Translations under genes and position numbers: made by a program | NCBI GenBank assembly: GCA_017962365.1 | Contig: JAGCVL010000002.1 | Location: 1-64,000, forward strand | Reading direction: 5' to 3' | DNA from: Candidatus Saccharimonadota bacterium | Lineage (GTDB): Bacteria > Patescibacteriota > Saccharimonadia > Saccharimonadales > Saccharimonadaceae | DNA length: 64,000 nucleotides | In this document: piece by piece, positions 1 through 7,688 of the stretch | Layout: every line of letters begins with the position of its first letter | Numbering within the stretch: position 1 is the stretch's first letter | The notes under the pieces: generated by a model | What the model was told of the DNA's origin: nothing | Database searches by the model: none | The model's input: only the letters and a program-made list of their open reading frames with translations

Positions 1-329
1 CCTACTGCATATATCGCATAGCCATCATTGTCATTACATATGGTAGTGAGGGTGGTGGAACCGATACCATTGGCATAGGGGGTGCTGGTACCATTATTAT
101 AAGAAACTGAATATATGCCAGGCATTAAAGTAGCATTATGGACAGAAGTAGTATTAGCCGTCATAGAACAAGCATTACCTACTGAGACTGCGGCGGTAGC
201 GGGAGTGGATATGGCTAAGGCGCCAGAGTCACCAGCTGCGCCGCTAAGCAAGACTCCAGAAAACACAGACATACATAGTAGTGCCACCGTAACCGTCTCT
301 ATGTATTTTCTGGTCGACTCTAAATTCAT
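1..329 (-). CDS. Secreted or surface protein, N-terminal part, runs off the left edge
   Basis: An open frame begins at an ATG at 327-329 and stays open to the window edge, about 109 residues. Residues about 10-35 form a hydrophobic segment after a short charged start, which fits a signal peptide or anchor. The rest is rich in Ser, Thr, Asn and Gly and contains a Cys-Asn-Asp-Asn-Asp-Gly-Tyr stretch. The start lies 6 bases after the stop of the membrane protein at 336-917, so the two are probably co-transcribed. The composition resembles the large FISUMP-type surface protein at 37810-40071, but with the C-terminus missing the family cannot be confirmed. Confidence 0.6.
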   Translation of the reverse strand, partial: MNLESTRKYIETVTVALLCMSVFSGVLLSGAAGDSGALAISTPATAAVSVGNACSMTANTTSVHNATLMPGIYSVSYNNGTSTPYANGIGSTTLTTICNDNDGYAIYAV

Positions 330-335
330 ATCGTG

Positions 336-917
336 TCAACTCACCCGTTTAGTAGTTAAAAATTGCGTCAAAGCCCCGAACGCCGTAAGGCCAATCAGCA
401 TCGGGAAATACATATCACCTCCGACGCTAGAAAGTTGAATCACCCCCACGGTGATCACATACGCCCCAGCGAGCGACGTCGCGAGGATAATTGCCGGCTT
501 CATCATCATCACGGCGGCCCCCGCCGCAATCACGCCGACCACAGCTCCGATTGCCAGCGTCTGCATCTCAGACCCAAAATTATACATTGTCACGATGATT
601 ACTAACGCAAACACGATCCCGCCGACACAGACTTTCTCAATGGTGAAGCCCATCAACGCAAGCAATAGTCCGCCAGCGATTGGGGTTAAGTTTTGCCATA
701 GATCGCTCTCGGCAATTTGCGGCACCGCGCCATTTAACCACGGCATTAAATAATGCGTCAGATTAAGCCCGATGATAAACCACACGATAAAGAAAGCCAC
801 CTTTTTAATCCGATAGCCAGCAAGTAGTACCGCCGCTCCGACCGCCATCGTTATCACGAGCTCTGCCTCCGATAAGTCCTTCAAAGTGTTTTCAAGATTT
901 TGCACTTCATTATCCAT
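336..917 (-). CDS. Polytopic membrane protein of unknown function
   Basis: A 193-residue protein with about seven predicted hydrophobic helices after a short acidic N-terminus, the last helix followed by a basic tail. The overall look resembles TMEM198/DUF4203-like membrane proteins, but no diagnostic motif is visible, so no function is assigned. I chose the ATG at 915-917 over the GTG two codons upstream: a TATAAT with the extended TG (rev. comp. 924-929) ends six bases before that ATG, and there is no Shine-Dalgarno sequence, so the mRNA is probably leaderless. Confidence 0.7.
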   Translation of the reverse strand: MDNEVQNLENTLKDLSEAELVITMAVGAAVLLAGYRIKKVAFFIVWFIIGLNLTHYLMPWLNGAVPQIAESDLWQNLTPIAGGLLLALMGFTIEKVCVGGIVFALVIIVTMYNFGSEMQTLAIGAVVGVIAAGAAVMMMKPAIILATSLAGAYVITVGVIQLSSVGGDMYFPMLIGLTAFGALTQFLTTKRVS

Positions 918-943
918 AACCACATTATATCACATTTAGCACA

Positions 944-973
944 AAAAATCTCCACCGTTTCGTGGAGATTTTT
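944..973 (-). terminator. Intrinsic terminator after rplA
   Basis: AATCTCCAC and its complement flank a short GAAACG-type loop and are followed on the minus strand by a T run. It lies 16 bases beyond the rplA stop and ends that transcript. The A run on the other side makes it potentially bidirectional. Confidence 0.8.
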
Positions 974-988
974 ATTAGAAAGTATCTA

Positions 989-1891
989 TTAGTTGTATAG
1001 ATTCTCTACTGCGATCGAAGGACCCATGGTAGTCGTGACAAACACGCTCTTTACATAGGTGCCTTTGAGCGAAGCTGGCTTCTGAGTCTTCAAGGAATCA
1101 AAGAATACATTTGCGTTCTCGAGCAACTTGTCAGTACCAAACGAAACCTTGCCAAGACCGATGTGTACGATAGCTTGCTTGTCTACGCGGTATTCAACCT
1201 TACCAGCCTTGGATTCCTTCACGGCTTTCTCGACATCCATAGTCACGGTGCCAGCCTTTGGATTTGGCATCAAGCCTTTCGGGCCAAGTAGTCTTGCATA
1301 CTTACCAAGCTTTGGCATATAAGCTGGAGTAGAGATTAGCACGTCAAAATCAATCACGCCTTTTTCGAGCTGTTTCAAGAATTCCTCATCCTCAGCGATG
1401 TCGGCACCAGCGGCCTTAGCGGCTTTGCAAACATCAAGCGGTGCAAACACTGCTACGCGCACGGTCTTACCATTACCATTTGGAAGTACGATGGTGGTGC
1501 GGATGTTTTGATCAGCTTGACGTGGATCTACGCCGAGTCTTACGTGCGCCTCGACTGATGCATCAAATTTCACTGGCGAAGTCTTGCCAGCAAGCCCCAA
1601 AGCTTCTTTCAAAGTATAAACTTTACCCTTCTCAACCAACTTATAAGCATCCTGGTACTTGCGACCACGGCGCTCAATGCGTGGACGGGTCACTGGCTTT
1701 GCACCCTTTGGCTTTTCGCCAGCAGCATCAGCGGCTGCGCGCTCAGCTTTGCGAGCCTGGCGCTCTTCTTCGGCTTTTACTTCCTCAATATGTTTTTTGG
1801 ACTTCTTGCCAGATTTTGCAAAAGTCTCTTCAGCCTCAACCACCTCAGTAGTTTCGACATTTTCATTAAGTTTGACCTCTTCTTCGGCCAT
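989..1891 (-). CDS. rplA: 50S ribosomal protein L1 with N-terminal extension
   Basis: This protein builds the L1 stalk of the large subunit and in many bacteria represses its own mRNA. The canonical L1 fold starts near residue 75 ([13 protein letters not shown]) and runs to the C-terminus, including the conserved [14 protein letters not shown] segment. At 300 residues it is about 70 longer than usual L1. The extra N-terminus is first Glu-rich, then Lys/Ala-rich, and looks disordered. An AAAGG ribosome-binding site precedes the ATG. The gene has its own consensus promoter (1951-1979) inside the terminator region of rplK, so it can be expressed apart from rplK. Confidence 0.95.
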   Translation of the reverse strand: MAEEEVKLNENVETTEVVEAEETFAKSGKKSKKHIEEVKAEEERQARKAERAAADAAGEKPKGAKPVTRPRIERRGRKYQDAYKLVEKGKVYTLKEALGLAGKTSPVKFDASVEAHVRLGVDPRQADQNIRTTIVLPNGNGKTVRVAVFAPLDVCKAAKAAGADIAEDEEFLKQLEKGVIDFDVLISTPAYMPKLGKYARLLGPKGLMPNPKAGTVTMDVEKAVKESKAGKVEYRVDKQAIVHIGLGKVSFGTDKLLENANVFFDSLKTQKPASLKGTYVKSVFVTTTMGPSIAVENLYN

Positions 1892-1950
1892 AATTTCCTT
1901 TCTGTGGTGCTAGCGAGTAAACTCTCCCACGGTTAAAACTATCTCCTCTA

Positions 1951-1979
1951 ATTATATCAAAAAAGAGAGCCTCTGTCAA
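1951..1979 (-). promoter_or_regulatory. Consensus sigma70 promoter of rplA
   Basis: On the minus strand TTGACA (rev. comp. 1974-1979) and TATAAT (1951-1956) are separated by exactly 17 bases. The -35 hexamer falls in the loop of the rplK terminator hairpin and the spacer contains its 3' arm and T run. Confidence 0.8.
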
Positions 1980-1992
1980 GTAGGCTCTCTTT
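1963..1992 (-). terminator. Intrinsic terminator after rplK
   Basis: AGAGAGCCT pairs with AGGCTCTCT and is followed by six T on the minus strand, directly after the rplK stop. It physically overlaps the rplA promoter. Confidence 0.8.
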
Positions 1993-1998
1993 TTAATG

Positions 1999-2424
1999 CT
2001 ATTCTACGGTCACGCCCATCGAGCGAGCGGTGCCGGCTACAATCTTAACTGCACCTTCTAGATCGACAGCGTTGAGCTGATCCATCTTTTTCTGTGCGAT
2101 TTCTTCGAGCTGAGCGCGAGTAATCTTACCAACCTTTTCGGTATTTGGCTTGCCTGAACCCTTTTCGAGCTTGATAGCCTCGCGAATCAAATCATCCACT
2201 GGCTGACCAAGGCAGGTCCAATCAAACGTACGATCTTCGAACACGCGGATGTGTACGATTACGTTTTTACCCATGAACTCCTTCGTCTTCTCGTTGAATG
2301 GGTTGATGAAGTCCATCATGTTGAGGCCCCACTGACCGAGTGTTGACCCGACCGGAGGTCCTGCTGTCGCCTTTCCACCAGGAATGCGCAGCTTAAGATT
2401 TCCAATAACTTTCTTTTCTGCCAT
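1999..2424 (-). CDS. rplK: 50S ribosomal protein L11
   Basis: L11 forms the GTPase-associated region with 23S rRNA and contacts elongation factors. The 141-residue product has normal family length, with the N-terminal PGGKATAGPPVGSTLGQWG motif (residues about 15-33) and the C-terminal RNA-binding half ending GTARSMGV. An AAGGAT ribosome-binding site lies upstream. A promoter overlaps the end of nusG, and a strong terminator follows, so rplK can form a single-gene unit, unlike the usual rplK-rplA co-transcript. Confidence 0.96.
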   Translation of the reverse strand: MAEKKVIGNLKLRIPGGKATAGPPVGSTLGQWGLNMMDFINPFNEKTKEFMGKNVIVHIRVFEDRTFDWTCLGQPVDDLIREAIKLEKGSGKPNTEKVGKITRAQLEEIAQKKMDQLNAVDLEGAVKIVAGTARSMGVTVE

Positions 2425-2467
2425 AAATATCCTTATTAATTTTTAGAAGCTTTTGCGTAACTATATA

Positions 2468-2495
2468 ATTATATCACAATTGTTTTACTTGTAAA
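2468..2495 (-). promoter_or_regulatory. Probable promoter of rplK
   Basis: TTTACA (rev. comp. 2490-2495), a 16-base spacer, then TGATATAAT with its -10 at 2468-2473. The -35 lies inside the end of nusG. Confidence 0.6.
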
Positions 2496-3019
2496 GCATC
2501 AAGTTCGACTGGTGTTTCACGTCCAAACATCGACACCATCACTTTGAGCTTGCCCTTCACTGGGTCAATTTCAGACACGGTACCGTCAAAGCCCTTAAAT
2601 GGACCATCGGTAATTGACACCACTTCGCCAACCTCGTATTTCACTGAGAACTTCGGGTCTTCTACGCCCATGCGCTTCTTGATCTTGGCAATTTCTTTGT
2701 CGGATACTGGAGTTGGCTGAGTCCCAGTACCGATAAAGCCAGTCACACCTGGTGTGTTGCGGATGATGTACCACGTCTCATCGGATAATTTCATATCGAC
2801 TAGCACATAGCCTTGCAAAATCTTGCGGTCTACGACCTTGCGCTTGCCATTTTTAATCTCGATTTGCTTTTCTTTTGGTACGATTGCCTCAAAAATCTTC
2901 CCACTCATTTCCACAGTGCCGGTTCGCTGATTAATCGAATCTGCAACCTTATCTTCGTACCCAGAGTAGGTCGAAATCGCATACCATGCTCTTGTATCGT
3001 CATAACGGTTTACTGCCAT
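2474..3019 (-). CDS. nusG: Transcription termination/antitermination factor NusG
   Basis: NusG binds the RNA polymerase clamp and couples it to Rho or the ribosome. The 181-residue protein has the NGN domain (about residues 8-110, starting ARAWYAISTYSGYEDKV-like) and a C-terminal KOW domain with VSITDGPFKGFDGTVSEID. AAGGAG precedes the ATG with good spacing. It follows secE after 12 bases, the classical secE-nusG pair, and rplK comes next on the same strand. Confidence 0.95.
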   Translation of the reverse strand: MAVNRYDDTRAWYAISTYSGYEDKVADSINQRTGTVEMSGKIFEAIVPKEKQIEIKNGKRKVVDRKILQGYVLVDMKLSDETWYIIRNTPGVTGFIGTGTQPTPVSDKEIAKIKKRMGVEDPKFSVKYEVGEVVSITDGPFKGFDGTVSEIDPVKGKLKVMVSMFGRETPVELDALQVKQL

Positions 3020-3031
3020 TTTGGCTCCTTT

Positions 3032-3433
3032 CTAATTTCCTAAAATTAAATTAAATAACCAAGTAAAGAATAAATCGAGTAGAGAAATTAGTACCATAAA
3101 CAGTGCTGTATATACTAGCACCGCGAGTACCATTTTCCAAGTTGCTTTGCGATTTGGCCAGCGTACTTGCCGGAGTTCTTTCCATGAGTCGCGAAGATAC
3201 CGGAAAAACGCTACAAATGGCCGAAATAGGATGAAGACTTTTTTACCCTCTTTTGCTTTTTCGGCTTTCTTAGCGGCCTTATCGGCTGCCCGCGCCTCTT
3301 TTAGTTTAATCTTTTCCTGCTTTTTGTCTTTTACGACTACCTTTTTACGAGTAATCGGCGTCTCGTCGCGCTCAGAATCATTCTTTGCGCTCGACTCGCC
3401 TGCTTTAATGCGGGTGATTTTGGGTTTTGCCAT
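3032..3433 (-). CDS. secE: Preprotein translocase subunit SecE with long N-terminal tail
   Basis: SecE clamps SecY in the membrane. The conserved SecE segment is at the C-terminus: RYLRDSWKELRQVRWPNRKATW followed by one transmembrane helix (about residues 108-130). Ahead of it is a Lys/Glu-rich cytosolic tail of about 70 residues, giving 133 residues against about 60 in minimal SecE. I chose the ATG at 3431-3433 (MAKPKIT) over one five codons upstream because AAGGAG lies four bases before it. A promoter at 3479-3507 and a hairpin at 3450-3470 lie in the leader. Confidence 0.88.
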   Translation of the reverse strand: MAKPKITRIKAGESSAKNDSERDETPITRKKVVVKDKKQEKIKLKEARAADKAAKKAEKAKEGKKVFILFRPFVAFFRYLRDSWKELRQVRWPNRKATWKMVLAVLVYTALFMVLISLLDLFFTWLFNLILGN

Positions 3434-3449
3434 TTTACTCCTTTTCAAT

Positions 3450-3470
3450 AAAAATAGTCTGATACCAGAC
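3450..3470 (-). promoter_or_regulatory. Terminator-like hairpin in the secE leader
   Basis: On the minus strand AGTCTG-GTAT-CAGACT is followed by ATTTTTATT, between the secE promoter and its ribosome-binding site. It looks like an intrinsic terminator and could attenuate the secE-nusG operon. Confidence 0.5.
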
Positions 3471-3478
3471 TTGTCAAT

Positions 3479-3507
3479 ATTATACTACACCAAAAATAAA
3501 TAATCAA
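3479..3507 (-). promoter_or_regulatory. Promoter of the secE-nusG operon
   Basis: TTGATT (rev. comp. 3502-3507), 17-base spacer, TATAAT (3479-3484). The predicted leader before secE is about 40 bases and carries the hairpin at 3450-3470. Confidence 0.6.
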
Positions 3508-3532
3508 GACTAGACGGCATAGATTTTGAAAT

Positions 3533-4486
3533 TTAGTATAAATATTTTTTAGGCAACTTGTCTGCGATGCGCTTGTGAAATTCCCAGTCAAAATCTGGCA
3601 ACTTGGTGGCATCTTTTTTGAGGTATTTTTTTCTAATTTCCTCGGCCGTGAAAATCTCGCCAGGGATCAACTTGTAAGTTTTAAAGAAATTTAGCCCCTT
3701 TTTGTAATTATCTGGCGGCAAAATCGCCATCGGCAAAAAATCGCACTGCGTCTTCGGGTCTTTTAATGCGTCAATCGCCAGCACCGACATGGTCGGGATA
3801 ATTGGCGCTTTTTTCTCGTACACTTCGCGCGACAAAAATACCGTTTTCTGCCTGGTCGCACTTGGTGCCACAAAAATCACGCCACCTTCCTTCAGTATAT
3901 CGTGAGATAGCTTTGTGTATAAGTCTCTAAATTCTCTCTTTAATTTCTGCCCCACTTCAAACTCTGGCGACCCCTCTTTTAGATTCAACTTTTTCCAGGT
4001 TGAAGGCGTAATGGTTGGAGTAATGATAATGCCGAGCTGCTTTATTCTATCGTAGTCATTTGCCATTGCCTCATACCATGGCAAATTCACTGGGAAAAGC
4101 ATCGGCTTGTCGCCCATTACTTCCATCTTCATCATCAAAATTCTCGCGATTTCGCCAAGCGATGGATGGTTAAAACCGACCACCAGCCCATTCTCAGAAT
4201 CGTGCGGAAATCCTTCATAAACACCAGGCGTCAATTTGTGAAGTTTTTTGACGAGTTTTGCCCTTGCTCGGTGCGAATGTTTTTCCTCGGATTCGCCTCT
4301 TAATGTAGCGCCCAGCACATAATTTACCGCGGCATTACAAATCTTGCCAACTGGCACCATTTCGCGGCGCATTTTGTGGGCACCCAAAGTCTCAAGTAGC
4401 GAGTATCCGTCATGCTGAATTTTATCAATCACTTCCCCAGCGGACATTTTTTCAAGTTTAACTAGATCGAATTTTTTCTTACCCAT
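3533..4486 (-). CDS. Possible lysophospholipid-type acyltransferase
   Basis: A 317-residue soluble-looking protein. Near residues 97-104 it has VVGFNHPSLGEI, reminiscent of the NHxxxxD/E catalytic block of PlsC-like acyltransferases, and further on VIFVAPSATRQ, which sits where those enzymes carry the FPEGTR block. No transmembrane helix is evident. Function is inferred from these two weak motifs only; the family may be a CPR-specific relative. It stands between secE and the pyrophosphatase gene. A TATAAT lies seven bases before the ATG with no Shine-Dalgarno sequence, so the mRNA may be leaderless. Confidence 0.45.
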   Translation of the reverse strand: MGKKKFDLVKLEKMSAGEVIDKIQHDGYSLLETLGAHKMRREMVPVGKICNAAVNYVLGATLRGESEEKHSHRARAKLVKKLHKLTPGVYEGFPHDSENGLVVGFNHPSLGEIARILMMKMEVMGDKPMLFPVNLPWYEAMANDYDRIKQLGIIITPTITPSTWKKLNLKEGSPEFEVGQKLKREFRDLYTKLSHDILKEGGVIFVAPSATRQKTVFLSREVYEKKAPIIPTMSVLAIDALKDPKTQCDFLPMAILPPDNYKKGLNFFKTYKLIPGEIFTAEEIRKKYLKKDATKLPDFDWEFHKRIADKLPKKYLY

Positions 4487-4530
4487 AGCATATATTATAT
4501 ATATAATAGTAAAAAATCACAATCATTAAA

Positions 4531-4560
4531 AATCCCCCGACTTTTTAGGGCCGGGGGATT
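4531..4560 (-). terminator. Intrinsic terminator after hppA
   Basis: AATCCCCCG / CGGGGGATT stem, followed on the minus strand by a TTTTT run, immediately beyond the hppA stop. Confidence 0.85.
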
Positions 4561-4566
4561 AAGGAG

Positions 4567-6810
4567 TTAGAAAATATGATACATGTAGAACATGACTGCC
4601 ATTGCCGTGGACACCGTCACCATAATTTTGATGCAGATGTCGCAGCAGACGGCTACCACGTCCTTCATTGTGTCACCGATGGTGTCACCCATGATGGCGG
4701 CCAGGTGCGCCTCGGTGTGTTTGCCAAAGCCTTTGAGCAGGCCCATTTCGATATACTTCTTAGCATTGTCATAAGCTCCACCAGCGTTGCCATTGAAGAA
4801 GGCCTCGCCAATCGCCTGATAAGTACTACCAAGAAGCAAACCGAGCACCGCCATCGGTCCAACCGTAAAACCAACAATGAGCGGCGACACCACGGATAGC
4901 AGCGACGGCACCAACATGTAGCGCAATGCGTTGTCAGAGGCAATTCCGATGGCCTCGTTGTAATTGGGCGGGACGGTGCCCTCCATTACTCCGGGCCTCT
5001 CAAATTGGTCCTCAGCAACGGCTGCCAGCTTGTGGGCTGCCTTCAAAGTATTCTTTGTCAAAATCGAGACAAATTCCTTGATTACGGCCATACCGATAAT
5101 ACCACCGGCCACCATCCGCACGATTGAGTCAGGCTCATTTAGGTTGAAGACCGGGATGTTGCCAATAAATGCCATAAACATAGTAATGGTCGAGAATGCC
5201 GCTGCGCCAATGGCATTTCCCTTGCCAACCGCCGCAGTAGTGTTTCCAAGCGCGTCGAGCTCGTCGGTGATTGCACGAACTTCTTCCGGTAAATGACAGC
5301 CTTCCGCAATGCCGCCAGCGTTGTCTGCAATCGGGCCAAAAGCATCAATCGACACCGTTGTCCCTACGAACGAGAGCATACCAACTGCTGCGATAGCTAT
5401 ACCATAAAAACCGCAAAGCAGATATGCCACAATGATAGAAACGGCGATGATGACGGAAGGCCAGAATGCTGAGTGGTTACCCACCGCAATGCCCTCCGAG
5501 ACAACGAATGCTCCGCCCTGCGGTGCCATTTTAGCAATACCCTTGACGTATCTGTATTTAGTACTAGTGTAGCGTTCGGTCAAAAGACCAACTACTACCG
5601 AGCTCAGCACGCCAAGCGTTGCAGCCAGCCATGGCGAAATCCAGCCTACGGCAAAGGTTTCCACGATTAACTTTCCACCAAACAGCAATCTGGCACCTAG
5701 GAGACCAATCCCCAGGGTAATAAATGCAGAGATGGTGGTTGCCATATTGAGCTCCGCACCGGGGTCTTCGATTTCGAGCGAATACTCCATCCGGAGCTCG
5801 GTGCCTTCTTTGCCTCTTCTTGTGATATTCTCCTTGAGGGCTTTTTCGATTCCGCGCGTTGCTGTTCCGTCTAGCACTGCTTTGCTGGCTTCCTCAAGCG
5901 GAATCCATTTATAGCGCCGCCGGTTTTTCAGGATTACGAACATAATGCTAAGAAGCGTGCTGAAAATACCGCCCGTAATCAGGATGAACGGGAACGAGCA
6001 GGCCAGCAGTAATGTTCTGGTGTCACTGCCGTAGTTCTGAATCGCAATTACGATACATGCCATCGGAGTTGCCACGAAGCTTTCGCACAAATCCGAGATG
6101 TTGCCCGCAAGGTCATTTACGCAATCACCAATCAAATCGGCAATCGAGCAAACATTGCGAGGGTCATCTTCTTCCAGATTGTGCTTGCCTTTTCCGGATA
6201 GGTCTCCAGCGATGTCGGCAGACTTAGTGTAAGTGCCGCCAGCCACGCGGTTGAACATTGCTACGATTGAGCAGCCGAGCGAATAGGCCGTAAGCCTAGT
6301 CGCCATCGCGTTGCAAGGTGTATTGAACAACAAGCTATACCCAATCGTATTTGGCCCGTTGTGCCACGAAAGCAGGAATATTACCGTAAAACCCAACAGT
6401 CCGAACGCCGGCACAGAAAAACCACTAAGGCTTCCGCCCAGCGTAGCAATCCGCAAGGTTCTACTAAGTGCGCCAGTTACCCTGGCTGCATTGGTAGTAC
6501 GTACGTTACCATACGTGCCGCCACGCATACCAACTTCCACAGCACATCTTACCAGCAGGCTACCAATCAGCAAACTCATACCCGCAAAGGTTTCTTGGGT
6601 GAGAGTAAAACCAGTTGCCATGATAGCGACTACCCAGATAATGACGCGGTCCTCGCGTCTGAGAAACGTTTTGGCTCCCGACCGGATGTTTGCAGCCATT
6701 CTAACCATTTCATCGGCACCCTCCGCGTGATTCCGAAGATTCACGAAGTTGTAGCCAATCAGGACGAATGCGCAAGCAATCATGGCGAAAGTCATGTAAT
6801 AGACTACCAT
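4567..6810 (-). CDS. hppA: Membrane-bound ion-pumping pyrophosphatase, divergent
   Basis: This enzyme couples pyrophosphate hydrolysis to H+ or Na+ export across the plasma membrane. At 747 residues with about 16 hydrophobic helices it matches the family. Substrate loops are recognisable: GGTYTKSADIAGDLSGK, EEDDPRN, the IADLIGDCVND aspartates, IADNAGGIAE, GGAYDNAKKYIE and MGDTIGDTMKD. GNTTAAVGKG carries the Ala/Gly pair typical of the K+-dependent subfamily. Several positions differ from the usual family: the DNVGDNVGD loop is altered, and the conserved end motif after the last KD (TSGPSLN in most members) reads VVAVCCD. AAGGAGGT precedes the ATG. Confidence 0.9.
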   Translation of the reverse strand: MVVYYMTFAMIACAFVLIGYNFVNLRNHAEGADEMVRMAANIRSGAKTFLRREDRVIIWVVAIMATGFTLTQETFAGMSLLIGSLLVRCAVEVGMRGGTYGNVRTTNAARVTGALSRTLRIATLGGSLSGFSVPAFGLLGFTVIFLLSWHNGPNTIGYSLLFNTPCNAMATRLTAYSLGCSIVAMFNRVAGGTYTKSADIAGDLSGKGKHNLEEDDPRNVCSIADLIGDCVNDLAGNISDLCESFVATPMACIVIAIQNYGSDTRTLLLACSFPFILITGGIFSTLLSIMFVILKNRRRYKWIPLEEASKAVLDGTATRGIEKALKENITRRGKEGTELRMEYSLEIEDPGAELNMATTISAFITLGIGLLGARLLFGGKLIVETFAVGWISPWLAATLGVLSSVVVGLLTERYTSTKYRYVKGIAKMAPQGGAFVVSEGIAVGNHSAFWPSVIIAVSIIVAYLLCGFYGIAIAAVGMLSFVGTTVSIDAFGPIADNAGGIAEGCHLPEEVRAITDELDALGNTTAAVGKGNAIGAAAFSTITMFMAFIGNIPVFNLNEPDSIVRMVAGGIIGMAVIKEFVSILTKNTLKAAHKLAAVAEDQFERPGVMEGTVPPNYNEAIGIASDNALRYMLVPSLLSVVSPLIVGFTVGPMAVLGLLLGSTYQAIGEAFFNGNAGGAYDNAKKYIEMGLLKGFGKHTEAHLAAIMGDTIGDTMKDVVAVCCDICIKIMVTVSTAMAVMFYMYHIF

Positions 6811-6837
6811 TTCCTTTGACCTCCTTGTAAAAGTACA

Positions 6838-6876
6838 GAGCGGGCCCTAAAGCCCACTCCGCCACCTATAATTATA
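6838..6876 (-). promoter_or_regulatory. hppA -10 region and leader hairpin
   Basis: TGATATAAT lies at rev. comp. 6871-6876 with no good -35. The short leader folds GAGTGGGC against GCCCGCTC (6838-6859) before the AAGGAGGT ribosome-binding site. Confidence 0.4.
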
Positions 6877-6983
6877 TCAAAAACTTCAAAAAACCAAAGC
6901 ATAATCATTCAATATTCCGTCGGATAATATTAAATATAGTGGGCTGTAAATACTCGACCGCATAAATCTAAAAAGAATGACGA

Positions 6984-7012
6984 TTGACAGAAATGTCTTT
7001 TTGATGTATAAT
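6984..7012 (+). promoter_or_regulatory. Consensus extended -10 sigma70 promoter
   Basis: TTGACA at 6984-6989, exactly 17 bases, TATAAT at 7007-7012, with the extended-10 TG just upstream. It is among the closest matches to consensus in the window and drives the 75-aa gene at 7058. Confidence 0.85.
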
Positions 7013-7057
7013 AAAAAAGCTGGCATCAGCAGAGTACTTTATTGGGAGGATAAAAAC

Positions 7058-7285
7058 ATGAGCAAATTCTACAACCCTGGCAAAGTGGACGTCGAAAAGG
7101 CGGCTGAGACTATCGTTGAGAATGGTGGTGGTATGTCCTCCAAGCAGAAGGGCGACCATATTCACCACACTGCCTACTCGAAAGAGGAAAATCGGCACCT
7201 TTCTTGGGATGAATATCCCAACGGTAGCGTACAGAACGTCCATACGGACAAAGACAACAGTTCCTACACTCAGTACGGCAACTAA
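7058..7285 (+). CDS. Short orphan protein of unknown function
   Basis: A 75-residue hydrophilic protein with no signal peptide, membrane helix or Cys. It contains a Gly cluster (NGGGM), a His pair (DHIHHTAY) and an acidic, Asn- and Ser-rich C-terminus ending QYGN. I do not recognise a family. I chose the ATG at 7058 over one 27 codons upstream because GGGAGG lies 8 bases before it and the promoter's start point falls inside the longer reading. A consensus promoter, good ribosome-binding site and tight terminator suggest strong monocistronic expression. Confidence 0.7.
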   Translation: MSKFYNPGKVDVEKAAETIVENGGGMSSKQKGDHIHHTAYSKEENRHLSWDEYPNGSVQNVHTDKDNSSYTQYGN

Positions 7286-7294
7286 CCCCCAAAG

Positions 7295-7317
7295 GGCGCT
7301 ACGGCGCCATATTTTTT
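7295..7317 (+). terminator. Intrinsic terminator after the 75-aa gene
   Basis: GGCGC-TACG-GCGCC stem followed two bases later by a TTTTTT run. Confidence 0.75.
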
Positions 7318-7385
7318 ATAAAAAAATACTTAAATGATATGAGTGATTAGGTATCCCTATATCCCCAGCGAGCCAGAAAATTGCG

Positions 7386-7515
7386 TTAAGAAGAAACTAG
7401 GGACTTCGTCCCTTCAGTCTACTCAGAATACAAAAAATACTAGAGCAAGCTCTAGATTTTTTATATTCTTCGTATCCTTCGGAATGCTTCGCATTCCTAG
7501 TTTCTTCTAGCTTAA
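7386..7515. repeat. 130-bp nested palindrome downstream of tRNA-Gln
   Basis: The outer arms TTAAG..AAGAAACTAGG (7386-7402) and their complement (7496-7515, with a four-base bulge) enclose three further inverted repeats: GGGAC-TTC-GTCCC at 7400-7412, a long stem centred on CTAGAGC/GCTCTAG at 7426-7468, and GGAATGC-TTC-GCATTCC at 7481-7497. The central stem is flanked by A/T runs and could terminate transcription in both directions. It begins 6 bases beyond the tRNA 3' end. It has the shape of a mobile palindromic element; no second copy is in the window. Confidence 0.7.
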
Positions 7516-7521
7516 TTCTCA

Positions 7522-7596
7522 TGGCTGGGGATGAGGGATTCGAACCCCCGAATGTCGGGACCAGAACCCGATGCCTTACCACTTGGCGAATCCCCA
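7522..7596 (-). tRNA. tRNA-Gln (CTG)
   Basis: Cloverleaf on the minus strand: acceptor TGGGGAT/ATCCCCA, anticodon stem TCGGG/CCCGA with loop TTCTGGT giving anticodon CTG, T-arm with GGTTCGAATCC, discriminator G and encoded CCA (7522-7524). Confidence 0.93.
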
Positions 7597-7688
7597 AGCT
7601 ATCTTATTATATCACACCTTGGCCTAAGGCGCAATGATTTACAGCATAAAAGCTATGCTAGCCATGTAAAATGTATTAAAATATAATC

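Noticed and set aside
363-753. Plus-strand frames opposite the membrane protein at 336-917
   Set aside because: They are antisense shadows with His-rich, low-complexity content and no start signals.
7397-7597. 66-residue coding frame across tRNA-Gln
   Set aside because: It is the translation of the tRNA and the adjoining palindrome, without promoter or ribosome-binding site.
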